Below, piece by piece: positions 55,783 to 64,000 of a stretch of DNA of 64,000 nt (position 1 is the stretch's first letter; each line of letters opens with the position of its first letter). Below the pieces are notes generated by a model. The model was not told the DNA's origin and did no database searches. It saw only the letters and a program-made list of their open reading frames with translations. This DNA is from Arthrobacter rhizosphaerae. Its GTDB lineage: Bacteria > Actinomycetota > Actinomycetes > Actinomycetales > Micrococcaceae. The stretch lies in NCBI RefSeq assembly GCF_023062595.1, contig NZ_JALLAN010000021.1, forward strand, positions 19,022 to 83,021. The letters are read 5' to 3'. The position numbers and the translations under genes are program-made.

Positions 55783-58260
55783 GTGAGTAACGAGCAATTG
55801 CTGAACCAACCCGGAAGCCGGGTGATTGAACTCGATATCGAGGGGATGACCTGCGCGTCCTGCGTCAGCCGGGTGGAACGGAAGCTAGGCAAGCTCGACG
55901 GCGTAGAGGCCTCTGTCAACCTGCCCCTGGAGTCCGCCCACGTCACAGTCCCAGCCGGCATCACAGACGAACAAATCACCTCAACAGTCGCAGCAGCAGG
56001 CTACAAAGCAACCATCCGGGAGCCAACAGCTTCCCAGGGTGACAGCCGCAGAAACGATACGCTCGGCGTGCTCGCTCGTACCTCCCCAACGGCGCCCTCC
56101 CTTAGACGCACGCTGCCGCGCACCAGCTCAGGTGAGCTGCCCACGAGCGGCGACGCCGGGCATATGCGGCAGCATGCGTCTAAGGGAGGCACGACCGAGC
56201 ATGCAGAGCATGTGACCGGTGGCGCCGCGAATGTTCTCAAACCGAGGTTGATACTTGCCACGCTGCTGACGCTCCCGGTGTTTGTGATTTCGATGTTCCC
56301 GGCTTTCCAGTTCGCCAACTGGGGCTGGGTTGTGGGCGTTCTCGCTTTGCCTGTTGTCAGTTGGGCAGCCTGGCCTTTCCACCGCGCTGCCGCTATCAAC
56401 GCCCGCCACTTCGCCTCAACCATGGACACGCTGGTCTCCATCGGAGTGATTGCTGCCTACATCTTCTCGGCCTGGCAATTGTTCATAGACCCACGTATGA
56501 CCGAGCACGTTGGCATGGCGGAGATGGGCCCCGGCGGGCTGTATTTCGAGGTCGCGTCAGTGGTTACCACTTTCCTGCTCCTCGGCCGGTACCTTGAAGC
56601 GAATGCGAAGCGGAAGGCCGGGGATGCCCTCCGGGCGCTGCTCAATCTCGGCGCCAAGGATGCAACAGTGCTGGAAGGCGGCACGGAATACCGCCTTCCC
56701 GCCGACCAGCTCATGGTGGGAGACGTCATCGTCGTCCGGCCCGGGGAGAAAATTGCCGCTGATGGCGAGGTGATCGAAGGCGTATCTGCTGTTGACGCTT
56801 CCTTGGTAACGGGCGAATCGGTGCCGGTTGAGGTGGCTCCGGGCAGTCTGGTTACGGGTGCCACAATCAATACGTCCGGGCGCCTGTTGGTGCGCGCCAC
56901 CCGTGTGGGTTCCGAGACCACTTTGGCCCAGATGGGGCGGCTGGTTTCCCAGGCCCAGACCGGAAAGGCGCCGATCGCGCGCCTCGCGGATCGAATAAGC
57001 TCCGTGTTTGTACCCGTCGTCCTGGTCATCGCTGCTGTCACGTTCGCGCTGTGGCTGCTTGCTGCCGGGCCCGAAATTTCCGACGACGAGTTGCGGGCAG
57101 CCTTCACGGCAGCCGTCGCGGTGTTGGTCATCGCCTGCCCGTGTGCCCTGGGACTCGCCACGCCGGTCGGACTGCTGACAGGCACTGGCCGCGGCGCGCA
57201 GCTGGGCATCCTGATCAGGGGCCCGCAGGTCCTCGAGGACACCCGCACCGTGGACACCATCCTGCTGGACAAAACAGGAACGGTCACCACCGGTCAACTT
57301 GCCGTGGACTCGGTCCAGTCGTTCGGCGGACACTCAGACGCTGACGTTCTGCTCCTCGCCGGCGCGGTGGAGGCCGCGTCAGAGCACCCGATCGCCCATG
57401 CCATCGCCGCTGCCGCACGCTCCGCTGTTGGAGCCGAACGCCCGGCGCATGGCACTTCCAGTCCGAAGGGTAACGACGACGCCGGTCGGCTGCCCGCCGT
57501 CGAGCACTTTGCCTCCGCTCCCGGCGGAGGAGTGCTGGGAACAGTTGACGGACGCAATGTGGTGGCAGGCCGCACCGGGTGGCTCCAAGAGAACGGCATG
57601 CCTGTCAGTTCGGAGCAGAGGGATGCCCTCAGGACCGCAGAGGAGTCGGGCGCCACCGTCATCTGGGTGGCGGTGGATGGAGAAGTAGCAGGCATTATCG
57701 CTTTGCGCGACACCATCAAACCTGGTTCCGCCTCGGCCATCGAGCGGCTCCGCAACCTGGGCTTGCGCCCTGTCCTGTTAACCGGCGATAACGCTGCCGT
57801 GGCCGCCCAGGTGGCTGCCGCCGTCGGAATTAATCCTGAGGATGTGTACGCGGGCGTTACGCCCGAAGGAAAAGTGGACGCTGTCCGCCAGTTGCAGGCT
57901 GCGGGGGCAACGGTGGCCATGGCGGGCGACGGCGTGAATGACGCCGCTGCACTGGCACAGGCCGATCTTGGCATTGCAATGGGCTCAGGAACGGACGTTG
58001 CCATCGAGGCGGCAGATCTCACCGTGATGGGTAACGACCTCGGCCAGGTGGCCCAGGCAATCGAGCTCTCGCGTCGCACGTTGTCCACCATCAAAACAAA
58101 CCTGTTCTGGGCGTTCTTTTACAACGCAGTGGGGATTCCGGTAGCAGCCCTGGGCCTTCTCAATCCCATGATCGCGGGTGCGGCCATGGCAGCCAGTTCA
58201 GTGCTGGTGGTGGCCAACTCCCTGAGGCTGCGCCGCTTCGGCGCAACGGAACCCAAGTAG
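55783..58260 (+). CDS. copA: Copper-exporting P-type ATPase
   Basis: The 825-residue P1B ATPase pumps Cu(I) out of the cytoplasm. It has an N-terminal metal domain (GMTCASC, residues 21-27), a TGES loop near 342, the intramembrane CPC motif IACPCALGLATP near 452, the phosphorylation motif DKTGT near 497 and GDGVND near 716. The linker between the metal domain and the first helix (residues about 96-139) is encoded by a large inverted repeat that reads in frame, an inserted palindromic element. The GTG at 55783 follows GAGG. CsoR is inferred to control it. Confidence 0.93.
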   Translation: MSNEQLLNQPGSRVIELDIEGMTCASCVSRVERKLGKLDGVEASVNLPLESAHVTVPAGITDEQITSTVAAAGYKATIREPTASQGDSRRNDTLGVLARTSPTAPSLRRTLPRTSSGELPTSGDAGHMRQHASKGGTTEHAEHVTGGAANVLKPRLILATLLTLPVFVISMFPAFQFANWGWVVGVLALPVVSWAAWPFHRAAAINARHFASTMDTLVSIGVIAAYIFSAWQLFIDPRMTEHVGMAEMGPGGLYFEVASVVTTFLLLGRYLEANAKRKAGDALRALLNLGAKDATVLEGGTEYRLPADQLMVGDVIVVRPGEKIAADGEVIEGVSAVDASLVTGESVPVEVAPGSLVTGATINTSGRLLVRATRVGSETTLAQMGRLVSQAQTGKAPIARLADRISSVFVPVVLVIAAVTFALWLLAAGPEISDDELRAAFTAAVAVLVIACPCALGLATPVGLLTGTGRGAQLGILIRGPQVLEDTRTVDTILLDKTGTVTTGQLAVDSVQSFGGHSDADVLLLAGAVEAASEHPIAHAIAAAARSAVGAERPAHGTSSPKGNDDAGRLPAVEHFASAPGGGVLGTVDGRNVVAGRTGWLQENGMPVSSEQRDALRTAEESGATVIWVAVDGEVAGIIALRDTIKPGSASAIERLRNLGLRPVLLTGDNAAVAAQVAAAVGINPEDVYAGVTPEGKVDAVRQLQAAGATVAMAGDGVNDAAALAQADLGIAMGSGTDVAIEAADLTVMGNDLGQVAQAIELSRRTLSTIKTNLFWAFFYNAVGIPVAALGLLNPMIAGAAMAASSVLVVANSLRLRRFGATEPK
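56070..56200 (+). repeat. Palindromic element carried in frame inside copA
   Basis: Left arm 56070-56119 and right arm 56166-56200 are inverted copies. Without a 15-base insertion in the left arm (56087-56101), they match over about 35 bases with few mismatches; the inner 24 bases differ at one position. A 46-base loop contains a smaller perfect dyad CAGCTCA-GG-TGAGCTG (56124-56139). The element lies in the copA coding sequence without breaking the frame. Confidence 0.85.
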
Positions 58261-58277
58261 GGCCTGCGCGACGGCGT

Positions 58278-58550
58278 TCAGGCGGTGCCGTAGCGGATGG
58301 CCGCCTTCGCCCTGGCCTTGGCAGCCTCCTCGGCACGATCCTTCGCCGGCGCATGCGTCACCAGGGCGTCCAGGAGGTGCTCGGTAATGTGGGCAATCTC
58401 GTGCACAGCCCGGTTGAACGCCTCTTCATTGGCTTTGGACGGCTTGGTGCTGCCACTGATCTTGCGCACATACTGGAGCGCAGCGGCCTGAACCTCATCT
58501 GGTGTGGCGTGCGGTTCAAAGTTATGCAGGGTCCTGATATTGCGGCACAT
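58278..58550 (-). CDS. DUF2277 family protein
   Basis: The 90-residue protein starts MCRNIRTLHNFEPHATPDEV, a hallmark of the DUF2277 family, and continues with a helical body (ALQYVRKISGSTKPSKANEEAFNRAV). Function is unknown. It converges with the copA gene, with 17 bases between stops. Start at 58550 is chosen; the in-frame ATG at 58559 would add three residues. Confidence 0.88.
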   Translation of the reverse strand: MCRNIRTLHNFEPHATPDEVQAAALQYVRKISGSTKPSKANEEAFNRAVHEIAHITEHLLDALVTHAPAKDRAEEAAKARAKAAIRYGTA

Positions 58551-58793
58551 AAGGTCCATGCTAGGCTCTGGAACGCCTAGGATCGACCCCCCGAAACCAC
58601 ATCCACGCCCCCGCCCACCGCCCGGACAACAGGTAATGCCGGCAAGGGATGGGGAGCAGTGCATGGGGAGCGGTGCCCATCGACACTCTTTGGAATGCGG
58701 GATAGCTTCTAGGTAATGGATCTTCCGGATCAGCCGGAGGCCGCTGGGGATGCCGATTGTTGAATCGAATCCGTTGACAAGAAGGAGATAGAC

Positions 58794-59063
58794 ATGGCTA
58801 TTTGGGGTGCAGATGTAGAGTCGCTGCGGCAGCTTGGCGGCAAACTGCTGGACGGCTCGCAGGAGATCGCGCAGACGAAGAGCCGGCTCACCGGCCAGGT
58901 CAACACCGTCGACTGGAAGGGCCCGGACGCCGAGGCCTTCATTCGCGACTGGAACGGTGAGCACACCACCGCTCTGAACCGGGTTATTCAGGCGCTTGAG
59001 GAAGCCGGCCAGAAGGCAAAGAACAACGCCACCGCTCAGGAAAGCACTTCTCAGTCCCACTAG
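58794..59063 (+). CDS. WXG100 family protein (ESAT-6-like)
   Basis: The 89-residue protein is a two-helix WXG100 protein with the turn VDWKGPDA (Trp at residue 41) between helices. Such proteins are secreted by type VII systems, usually as dimers. It has a GAAGGAG ribosome site and its own terminator, and no partner gene adjacent. The ESX core is not in this window. Confidence 0.9.
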   Translation: MAIWGADVESLRQLGGKLLDGSQEIAQTKSRLTGQVNTVDWKGPDAEAFIRDWNGEHTTALNRVIQALEEAGQKAKNNATAQESTSQSH

Positions 59064-59080
59064 GCTTCAGAGCAAACATG

Positions 59081-59109
59081 ATGGCCCGGACGCCCAGCGT
59101 CCGGGCCAT
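59081..59109 (+). terminator. Rho-independent terminator of the WXG100 gene
   Basis: ATGGCCCGGACGC (59081-59093) pairs perfectly with GCGTCCGGGCCAT (59097-59109) with a 3-base loop. A T-rich stretch follows about 15 bases later. Confidence 0.8.
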
Positions 59110-59121
59110 TCTGCCGTCTGC

Positions 59122-60213
59122 CTACTTTTTTGCCAGTGACTTGAGCGAGGGAGCGGGAGCAGTGTGGCAAAGAGGTTCGACGTCGTTCGCGTGGTCCAGA
59201 ACCTGGGCAGCCACCGAGGGCTCCGCACCATGAGCCGCCAGGGCGCCGAGCCGAAGCTCGTCCAGCCGAACAAGAATTACGCCGCCAACAATCAGGGCGC
59301 CACCCAAGAGCTGGATGGGACCGGGAAGTTCACCCAGCAGCAGCCAGGCCCAGATGACAGCGAACAGCACTTCCGTCAGCGACACAAACGAGGCAACTTT
59401 TGAGCCCAGGGCACGGGCAGCCATAACGCCAGAAACGTACGCCAGAACGGTGGCGAGGACCACCAATCCAGCCACAGACACCCACCAGGGCGTGATCCAG
59501 GGGCCAAGTTTCGTGTCGGCCGTGCTGAAAGTCATGGGCAACAGTCCGGTCGCGGCCGCAAGCCACATCACGGCCGCGCCCACCATCAGGCCGCTCGAGG
59601 CCAGGACGATCGGGGGCAGTGTGTCATTCTCTTTGGCCGTGATGAAAAAGTAGATTGCCAGGCAAACTGCTGCCGCAAGCCCCCACAGAACGCCGATAAA
59701 GTCGATTTTCACGGCTCCAGTGAGGTCCAGGACGAGGACAAGTCCCCCCAGCGAGAGCAAAGTGCCGGCGATCGTCAGAGGCCGCGGACGACGACGGCTG
59801 GCAGCCCAGAGCCACAACACGATCAGCACCGGCGCCAGGTATTCGAGCAGCAGGGCAACACCCACCGAGAGTCTTTCGACGGCGTTGAAATAGAAGAGCT
59901 GGCAGGCGGCCACACCGATCAGTCCGAACAGCAGGATGGTGATCCAGTTGTCCTTCAGCTGATGCCACCGTCCATGAAGCGCCGGGATGGCGGGGATCGC
60001 GAGGATCAGGGCCGCTCCGGTCAGTCGTGCCGTAACAGCGGCGCCGGGGGTCCATCCCGTTTCAAGCAAAGCTTTGCCGAACGAACCTGAGATTCCAAAA
60101 ACAGCAGAGGAAAACAGGGCAACTCCCAAGCCGGAAGCCAGAAAGCCCGTGGCCGGCCGCGGCAGGCGTGCGTCCTTCGCTGTGGCGGGGGCGGAGTTGT
60201 TTGCGGCAGGCAC
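59122..60213 (-). CDS. EamA/DMT family transporter
   Basis: The 363-residue protein has ten predicted membrane helices in two EamA repeats (for example SSAVFGISGSFGKALLETGW and GLAAAVCLAIYFFITAKEND in overlapping runs). It is a drug/metabolite exporter or importer of unknown substrate. The GTG at 60213 has GGAGG upstream. It is divergent from a CGNR regulator gene at 60286, a common pairing, so its regulation by that protein is inferred. Confidence 0.9.
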   Translation of the reverse strand: MPAANNSAPATAKDARLPRPATGFLASGLGVALFSSAVFGISGSFGKALLETGWTPGAAVTARLTGAALILAIPAIPALHGRWHQLKDNWITILLFGLIGVAACQLFYFNAVERLSVGVALLLEYLAPVLIVLWLWAASRRRPRPLTIAGTLLSLGGLVLVLDLTGAVKIDFIGVLWGLAAAVCLAIYFFITAKENDTLPPIVLASSGLMVGAAVMWLAAATGLLPMTFSTADTKLGPWITPWWVSVAGLVVLATVLAYVSGVMAARALGSKVASFVSLTEVLFAVIWAWLLLGELPGPIQLLGGALIVGGVILVRLDELRLGALAAHGAEPSVAAQVLDHANDVEPLCHTAPAPSLKSLAKK

Positions 60214-60254
60214 GGGCTGCCTCCTGTCAGGAGTAAAGTGGGGTTATGGTCATT

Positions 60255-60284
60255 ACATTACGCTCAGCCAGAGTAAGGAGTCAA
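60255..60284 (-). promoter_or_regulatory. Promoter of the EamA gene
   Basis: On the minus strand, -35 TTGACT (60284-60279) is followed by an 18-base spacer and -10 TAATGT (60260-60255), about 40 bases before the EamA GTG. The -35 overlaps the ribosome site and start of the divergent CGNR gene. Confidence 0.65.
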
Positions 60285-60285
60285 G

Positions 60286-60834
60286 GTGATCTTTGCCCCT
60301 GACACGGAGGTGGCTCTCCGAACCGTCGTCAATCTCATCAACAGCGCTGCCAATGGTGAGGAGCATCTGGCCACAGTGGAGCAGTTGGACGCCTTCCTTG
60401 AAGCTGAAGGGTTCAGTGGCTCGAGGACGCGTGATGAAGCGGAATTGGCCAGTATCCACGCGCTCCGGCGAGAACTGGCCGAGGTTTGGGAGGCGGACGA
60501 GGACACCGCCGTCGCCACTGTTAACAGGCTGCTTCGCGACGCCAGCGCACTCCCGCAACTGATCAAACACGATGGCTGGGACTGGCATCTCCATGCCACC
60601 ACGAGGGAGGCGCCACTCTCGGACAGGATGAGTACGGAAGCGGCGATGGCCTTGGTGGACATCATCAGAAGCAAGGAGATGGACCGGATGCTGGTCTGCG
60701 CTGCCGAGGATTGCGATGCGGTGGTGCTGGACCTCAGCCGCAACCGCTCAAAGCGCTACTGCGATACCGGAAACTGCGCCAACCGGGCGCACGTTGCGGC
60801 ATATCGCGCCCGCCAAGCGGCGACATCCAGTTGA
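60286..60834 (+). CDS. CGNR zinc-finger regulator (ABATE domain)
   Basis: The 182-residue protein has a stress-response ABATE-type N-terminal domain and a C-terminal CGNR zinc finger: CAAEDCDAVVLDLSRNRSKRYCDTGNCANRAHVAAYR in overlapping runs, with its four Cys residues. Such proteins bind DNA and are often encoded next to EamA transporters. The GTG at 60286 follows AAGGAG. It is inferred to control the divergent EamA gene. Confidence 0.88.
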   Translation: MIFAPDTEVALRTVVNLINSAANGEEHLATVEQLDAFLEAEGFSGSRTRDEAELASIHALRRELAEVWEADEDTAVATVNRLLRDASALPQLIKHDGWDWHLHATTREAPLSDRMSTEAAMALVDIIRSKEMDRMLVCAAEDCDAVVLDLSRNRSKRYCDTGNCANRAHVAAYRARQAATSS

Positions 60835-60857
60835 CGGGTCCGCCGGGGTGGGCAGTG

Positions 60858-61241
60858 CTAAAGTCGGTCGGGCTCGGGCCCATCACCGGATTCAGTGCCG
60901 GTCGCTCCCGTGGCTCCGGTGGTGCCGTTTCCTGAACCGGCCCGGTAACCGCCGTGACCGCCTGATTTTTTGGAACTGAGATTCACGCCGGATCCTTTAC
61001 CCAGGTGCTCGGCGTTGTCCTTGTAGCTCATGGAAAGCATGGCTGCGATGACGAGGGTAACGATAAAGGCTATGCCGGCGCCCGTCAGGGCAAGATCAAA
61101 ACGGGGCGAGCGTGAACTTCCTCCGGAGGCAAAGATCAGGACTGCTATGAACGCCACCACAGCCCAGAACGCAGAAAACATCAGCGGTCCCTTCACCGAG
61201 GTCCGCAGGTTGCGCGGCTCTCCTGGTTTCTGGTCTGGCAC
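60858..61241 (-). CDS. Small membrane protein of unknown function
   Basis: The 127-residue protein has two hydrophobic helices (FSAFWAVVAFIAVLIFASGG and LALTGAGIAFIVTLVIAAML) and a Gly/Thr-rich, Asp-ending cytoplasmic tail (GNGTTGATGATGTESGDGPE). I do not recognise a family; it has features of actinobacterial integral membrane proteins of unknown role. The GTG at 61241 follows GAGGAA. Confidence 0.7.
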   Translation of the reverse strand: MPDQKPGEPRNLRTSVKGPLMFSAFWAVVAFIAVLIFASGGSSRSPRFDLALTGAGIAFIVTLVIAAMLSMSYKDNAEHLGKGSGVNLSSKKSGGHGGYRAGSGNGTTGATGATGTESGDGPEPDRL

Positions 61242-61309
61242 GATGATTCCTCCACTGACTTGTCGTCACGTTTAACACTAAATTTTCTACACGAGGTAGA
61301 AGCCTGCTC

Positions 61310-61900
61310 CTAGTTTACGGCCTTTGCGGAAACAGCACGCGCATCGTACCGAAGCGTCAGTCCGGCAAGAATCCATAGGACTCCGGAAATAATGGCGCCA
61401 CCGCCAGCGACCCCGAGCAGGGCGTGCGCCCCCAACGAAATGAAGAACGGCAGTGCCACGGCGGTTCCTACGCCAATGACACCCGAAATAGCCCAGTCGC
61501 GCCCCAGCGGATGGCGGCGATACCGGATGCCCACGTACAGCTCAACGGCCCCCACCACCGTCAATGCCACTGCGGCAAATACTCCGAACATCAAGTCTTC
61601 GGGCAGGAACAGCAAAGCCACACCGGCCCCGGTCATGATTGATGGACCGGCCGCAAGGAGCCGCCCCGGCAGTTCAACGCGGCTGAAACCGGTCTTTCTG
61701 ACCGACCACAGGAGGGCAAGTCCCGTTGCCACCAGATACAGCCCGCCAGCGCCGCCGAGGACCAGCACCGATGGCTGCGTCCAAAAGATGGTCACCGCAC
61801 CGAAGACCAGCGCGACTCCTGCCCTCGTGAGAACCGGCTTCCAAAGGTCGGCCGACGGGACAGGGGCAGCAGGCTCAGCAGGAGTTGCGGGTACAGTCAC
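61310..61900 (-). CDS. HdeD-like/DUF308 multi-helix membrane protein
   Basis: The 196-residue protein has six predicted hydrophobic helices and an HdeD/DUF308-like rhythm of repeated helix pairs (for example VLTRAGVALVFGAVTIFW and VFAAVALTVVGAVELYVG). Function is unknown; the E. coli namesake is linked to acid stress. The GTG at 61900 has a weak ribosome site. Confidence 0.65.
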   Translation of the reverse strand: MTVPATPAEPAAPVPSADLWKPVLTRAGVALVFGAVTIFWTQPSVLVLGGAGGLYLVATGLALLWSVRKTGFSRVELPGRLLAAGPSIMTGAGVALLFLPEDLMFGVFAAVALTVVGAVELYVGIRYRRHPLGRDWAISGVIGVGTAVALPFFISLGAHALLGVAGGGAIISGVLWILAGLTLRYDARAVSAKAVN

Positions 61901-61951
61901 GCGTCCAGTTTAGTGCGGCCCGGAGACCCGACCGACCGTTCCAGCCACTTG

Positions 61952-63304
61952 TCAGCGCGATCCAAGAACCATCCAGCGGTCGCCTCGGGCGCGCAGGGCA
62001 AGGGTTACAGCGCGGGCAAGCATGTAGCCCAGCGCGAAGGCAGCCCAGAGCCACACCAGCGCCTCTGCGCCGTCGGCCGCCCAGAACGCAACAGCCAGAA
62101 GCATCGGCACGTAAAACACCAGATTAACGACGCCGGCAATCGCCAGGTACTTCGCATCGCCGGCTCCGATGAGGACACCATCGAGAACGAAGACGTATCC
62201 CGCCAGCGGCTGTCCGAGGGCAAGGACCCACAAGGCCAGCATCAGGGCTGAGCGGACATCGTCGTCGGAGGTGAACAAAGCGCCCGCCCAAGGGGCCGCC
62301 GCCGCCAAGAGGGCTCCGGTCAGGACTCCAAAGCCGACGCCCCAGCGGATCATGGTTGCCGTAAGCTGCCGTGCCTTGGCCGCCCGGGCAGCCCCAAGCT
62401 CCTTGCCTATCAGGGCCTGTGCGGCGATGGCCAGGGCATCAAGTGCGAAGGCGAAAAACGTGAAGATGGTCATGGCCAACTGGTGCGCTGCAAGGTTCAC
62501 GGGTCCCTGCGAGGTGACCACCAGGACGGTCGCCAGGATTGCCACGCGAAGGCTTAGCGTCCGCAGCATCAACCAGGAACTGATGGTGGTCATGGCGCCA
62601 ATACCGCTCCAGCTGGGAAGGAGGGAGATCCCGTGCTCGCGCCCTTTGCGTTCCAGCTTCACGACATAAACAATGGCCATGGCCCACTGCGCGATGCTTG
62701 TTCCCAAGGCGGAACCCATCACTGAGAGACCGAGACCGTACACCAGCACAAGGTTCAGGACGATGTTCAAACCGAACCCCACGGTCGCCACCACTAACGG
62801 CGTTCTGGTGTCCTGCAAGCCGCGCAGGACCCCGGTTCCCGCAAAGATGAGCAGCATGGCTACAAGTCCGGGCATGGACCAGCGGAGGTAGTCAACAGCG
62901 AAATCCAGGACTGCACCGCGGGCCCCCATCAGTTCCAGAACGGGTGCTGCGAAGACAGACCCCGCGGCAGCCAGGATGGTCCCAAGTCCAAGAGCGAGCC
63001 ACACTCCATCACGTCCTGCAGCCAGCGCCTTAGGGAGTTTCCCGTCACCGATGGCCCGTGCCACCGCTGGAGTTGTGGAGTAGGCCAGAAAGACCATCAA
63101 ACCCACTGCCGTGTGCAGAACTGCAGTCGCCAATCCAACTCCCGCCAGCTCAGCCACGCCCAGGTGGCCGACAATGGCGGAGTCCGCGAGAAGGAACAAC
63201 GGCTCAGCAATCAAAGCCCCGAATGCGGGCACTGCCAGCCGTAAAATCTCACGGCGGTGACCGGTGGTTGGCTCTGCCCGGTTGACGGAAGGAGTTTTTG
63301 GCAC
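61952..63304 (-). CDS. MATE family efflux transporter
   Basis: The 450-residue protein has 12 predicted helices in two MatE halves, with the family segment LRLAVPAFGALIAEPLFLLADSAIVGHLG in overlapping runs near residue 20 and GSALGTSIAQWAMAIVYVV later. It would export drugs or metabolites using Na+ or H+. The substrate is unknown. The GTG at 63304 has no clear ribosome site, and a longer frame starts at 63343. Confidence 0.9.
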   Translation of the reverse strand: MPKTPSVNRAEPTTGHRREILRLAVPAFGALIAEPLFLLADSAIVGHLGVAELAGVGLATAVLHTAVGLMVFLAYSTTPAVARAIGDGKLPKALAAGRDGVWLALGLGTILAAAGSVFAAPVLELMGARGAVLDFAVDYLRWSMPGLVAMLLIFAGTGVLRGLQDTRTPLVVATVGFGLNIVLNLVLVYGLGLSVMGSALGTSIAQWAMAIVYVVKLERKGREHGISLLPSWSGIGAMTTISSWLMLRTLSLRVAILATVLVVTSQGPVNLAAHQLAMTIFTFFAFALDALAIAAQALIGKELGAARAAKARQLTATMIRWGVGFGVLTGALLAAAAPWAGALFTSDDDVRSALMLALWVLALGQPLAGYVFVLDGVLIGAGDAKYLAIAGVVNLVFYVPMLLAVAFWAADGAEALVWLWAAFALGYMLARAVTLALRARGDRWMVLGSR

Positions 63305-63353
63305 GGAATTCAGCGTACCGGCATGTTTTGCGCCACAGTTCACTACGATTTAG

Positions 63354-63365
63354 TTGACAGTTCAA
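63354..63365. promoter_or_regulatory. TTGA-N4-TCAA dyad upstream of doxX
   Basis: TTGA and TCAA flank CAGT about 100 bases before the DoxX start. It overlaps a TTGACA that could be a -35 box, so it may be a repressor site (MarR/HxlR-like). No regulator gene is adjacent in the window. Confidence 0.35.
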
Positions 63366-63457
63366 GTATTAGTGCGGAAGACTCGGGGTCGAACCAACCG
63401 CAGGCCAATCGTCTACCGACTGACCCTCATGGCCCCTACGAAAACGGTGACAAGAAT

Positions 63458-63892
63458 ATGAACCAATCCAACCTGACCACAACAGCCCTGACCGCCCTGC
63501 GCGTTATTGCAGGTTTTCTCTTCGCTGCCCATGGCTGGCAGAAATTCAGTGAGTTCACCATCGCCGGAACCCAGGCTTCGTTCGCCAAAATGGGTGTTCC
63601 CGCTGCCGACCTTGCCGCCCCTGTTGTGGCCACCTTGGAACTGGTCGGCGGAATTGCCCTCATCCTTGGCGTTCTGACCCGCATCTTCGCAGCCCTGCTT
63701 GCCGTTGACATGCTCGGTGCGCTCTTCCTGGTTCACGCCCCCGCGGGCGTCTTTGCTGCTGCAGGCGGTTATGAACTTGTGCTGCTCCTCGCAACAGCCG
63801 CCGCTGCCGTTGCCCTTACCGGCGCGGGCAAGCTTTCTGTAGATAACGCCACTTTCGGCAGGAGCGCCAGCAAACTCAGCGTGCTCGCTTAA
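63458..63892 (+). CDS. DoxX family membrane protein
   Basis: The 144-residue protein has four hydrophobic helices with the DoxX pattern LRVIAGFLFAAHGWQKFSEF near residue 13 and GVPAADLAAPVVATLELVGGIALILGVLTRI in overlapping runs. DoxX-like proteins are membrane proteins linked to redox/thiol stress. No strong ribosome site precedes the ATG; it is set by the family N-terminus. Confidence 0.85.
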   Translation: MNQSNLTTTALTALRVIAGFLFAAHGWQKFSEFTIAGTQASFAKMGVPAADLAAPVVATLELVGGIALILGVLTRIFAALLAVDMLGALFLVHAPAGVFAAAGGYELVLLLATAAAAVALTGAGKLSVDNATFGRSASKLSVLA

Positions 63893-63950
63893 CCTGTAAT
63901 TCTTGAGCGTGTGGGTTATTTGCCTGCGCGGGCTTAGCTTCAGCTAAACG

Positions 63951-63996
63951 CCGACGGCGGTCCGGTCACCCTTTGGTGGCCGGGCCGCCGTCGGCG
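63951..63996. terminator. Long hairpin at the end of the window
   Basis: GCCGACGGCGG (63951-63961) pairs with CCGCCGTCGGC (63986-63996), continuing inward for a 21-bp stem with two G-T pairs and a CTTT loop. It follows doxX by 58 bases and probably terminates it. A smaller dyad TTAGCT-TC-AGCTAA lies at 63935-63948. Confidence 0.7.
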
Positions 63997-64000
63997 CTTA

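Noticed and set aside
1..64000. CRISPR arrays, tRNA or rRNA genes, insertion sequences
   Set aside because: I saw no regularly spaced repeats, no tRNA-like cloverleaf or rRNA sequence, and no transposase-like protein in the window.

Overview
This high-GC window has the gene content and signals of an actinobacterium of the Micrococcaceae, most like Arthrobacter or Pseudarthrobacter. The evidence is many GTG starts, strong AGGAGG-type ribosome sites, WXG100 proteins, an F420-dependent oxidoreductase, and complete protocatechuate and quinate/shikimate catabolism. The genus is inferred from gene content, not from a marker gene. I saw no rRNA, tRNA, CRISPR array, phage or intact insertion sequence.

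Layout. 1-7.7 kb is housekeeping and stress: a cut-off gene behind a 42-bp dyad, a HisC-like aminotransferase, a holin-like membrane protein, a WXG-like protein with its hydrolase partner, purB, a phosphatase, an acetyltransferase and a flavin monooxygenase. 7.7-12.0 kb is a three-gene ABC importer flanked by two copies of a 59-bp intergenic repeat. 12.0-14.2 kb is pobA with its IclR regulator and matching operators. 14.2-17.5 kb is a DrrAB-like exporter. 17.6-26.8 kb holds gpx, an SMI1/KNR4 gene broken by one in-frame stop, mscL, several small proteins, a lipid kinase and the three-gene transhydrogenase pntAA-pntAB-pntB.

27.0-34.4 kb is a sugar operon with its own promoter and operator: binding protein, two permeases, a GH91 protein without a signal peptide, a LacI regulator and a GH32 beta-fructosidase. 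It probably imports difructose anhydride or inulo-oligosaccharides and degrades them to fructose inside the cell. 34.3-47.5 kb is a complete aromatic/hydroaromatic operon read leftward (shikimate dehydrogenase, dehydroshikimate dehydratase, pcaHGBDC, pcaF, pcaI, pcaJ, pcaR), with a divergent IclR regulator and a shikimate-type MFS importer. Together with pobA at 12 kb, both 4-hydroxybenzoate and shikimate/quinate converge on protocatechuate, then on acetyl-CoA and succinyl-CoA.

47.6-64 kb is mixed: a LigC-type DNA ligase, an F420-dependent oxidoreductase coupled to a GH13 trehalose-synthase-like enzyme, a MoaD-like protein paired with a beta-propeller protein, a copper module (csoR-copZ-copA) with two CsoR boxes, a second WXG100 protein, a divergent EamA/CGNR pair, a MATE exporter and DoxX.

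The most unusual points are a palindromic element carried in frame inside copA, a 66-bp near-perfect palindrome that supplies the stop codon of pcaC, an Asn at the expected catalytic Asp of the GH91 protein, the SMI1 nonsense codon, matching IclR operators at pobR and pobA, and the MoaD/beta-propeller pair of unknown function.
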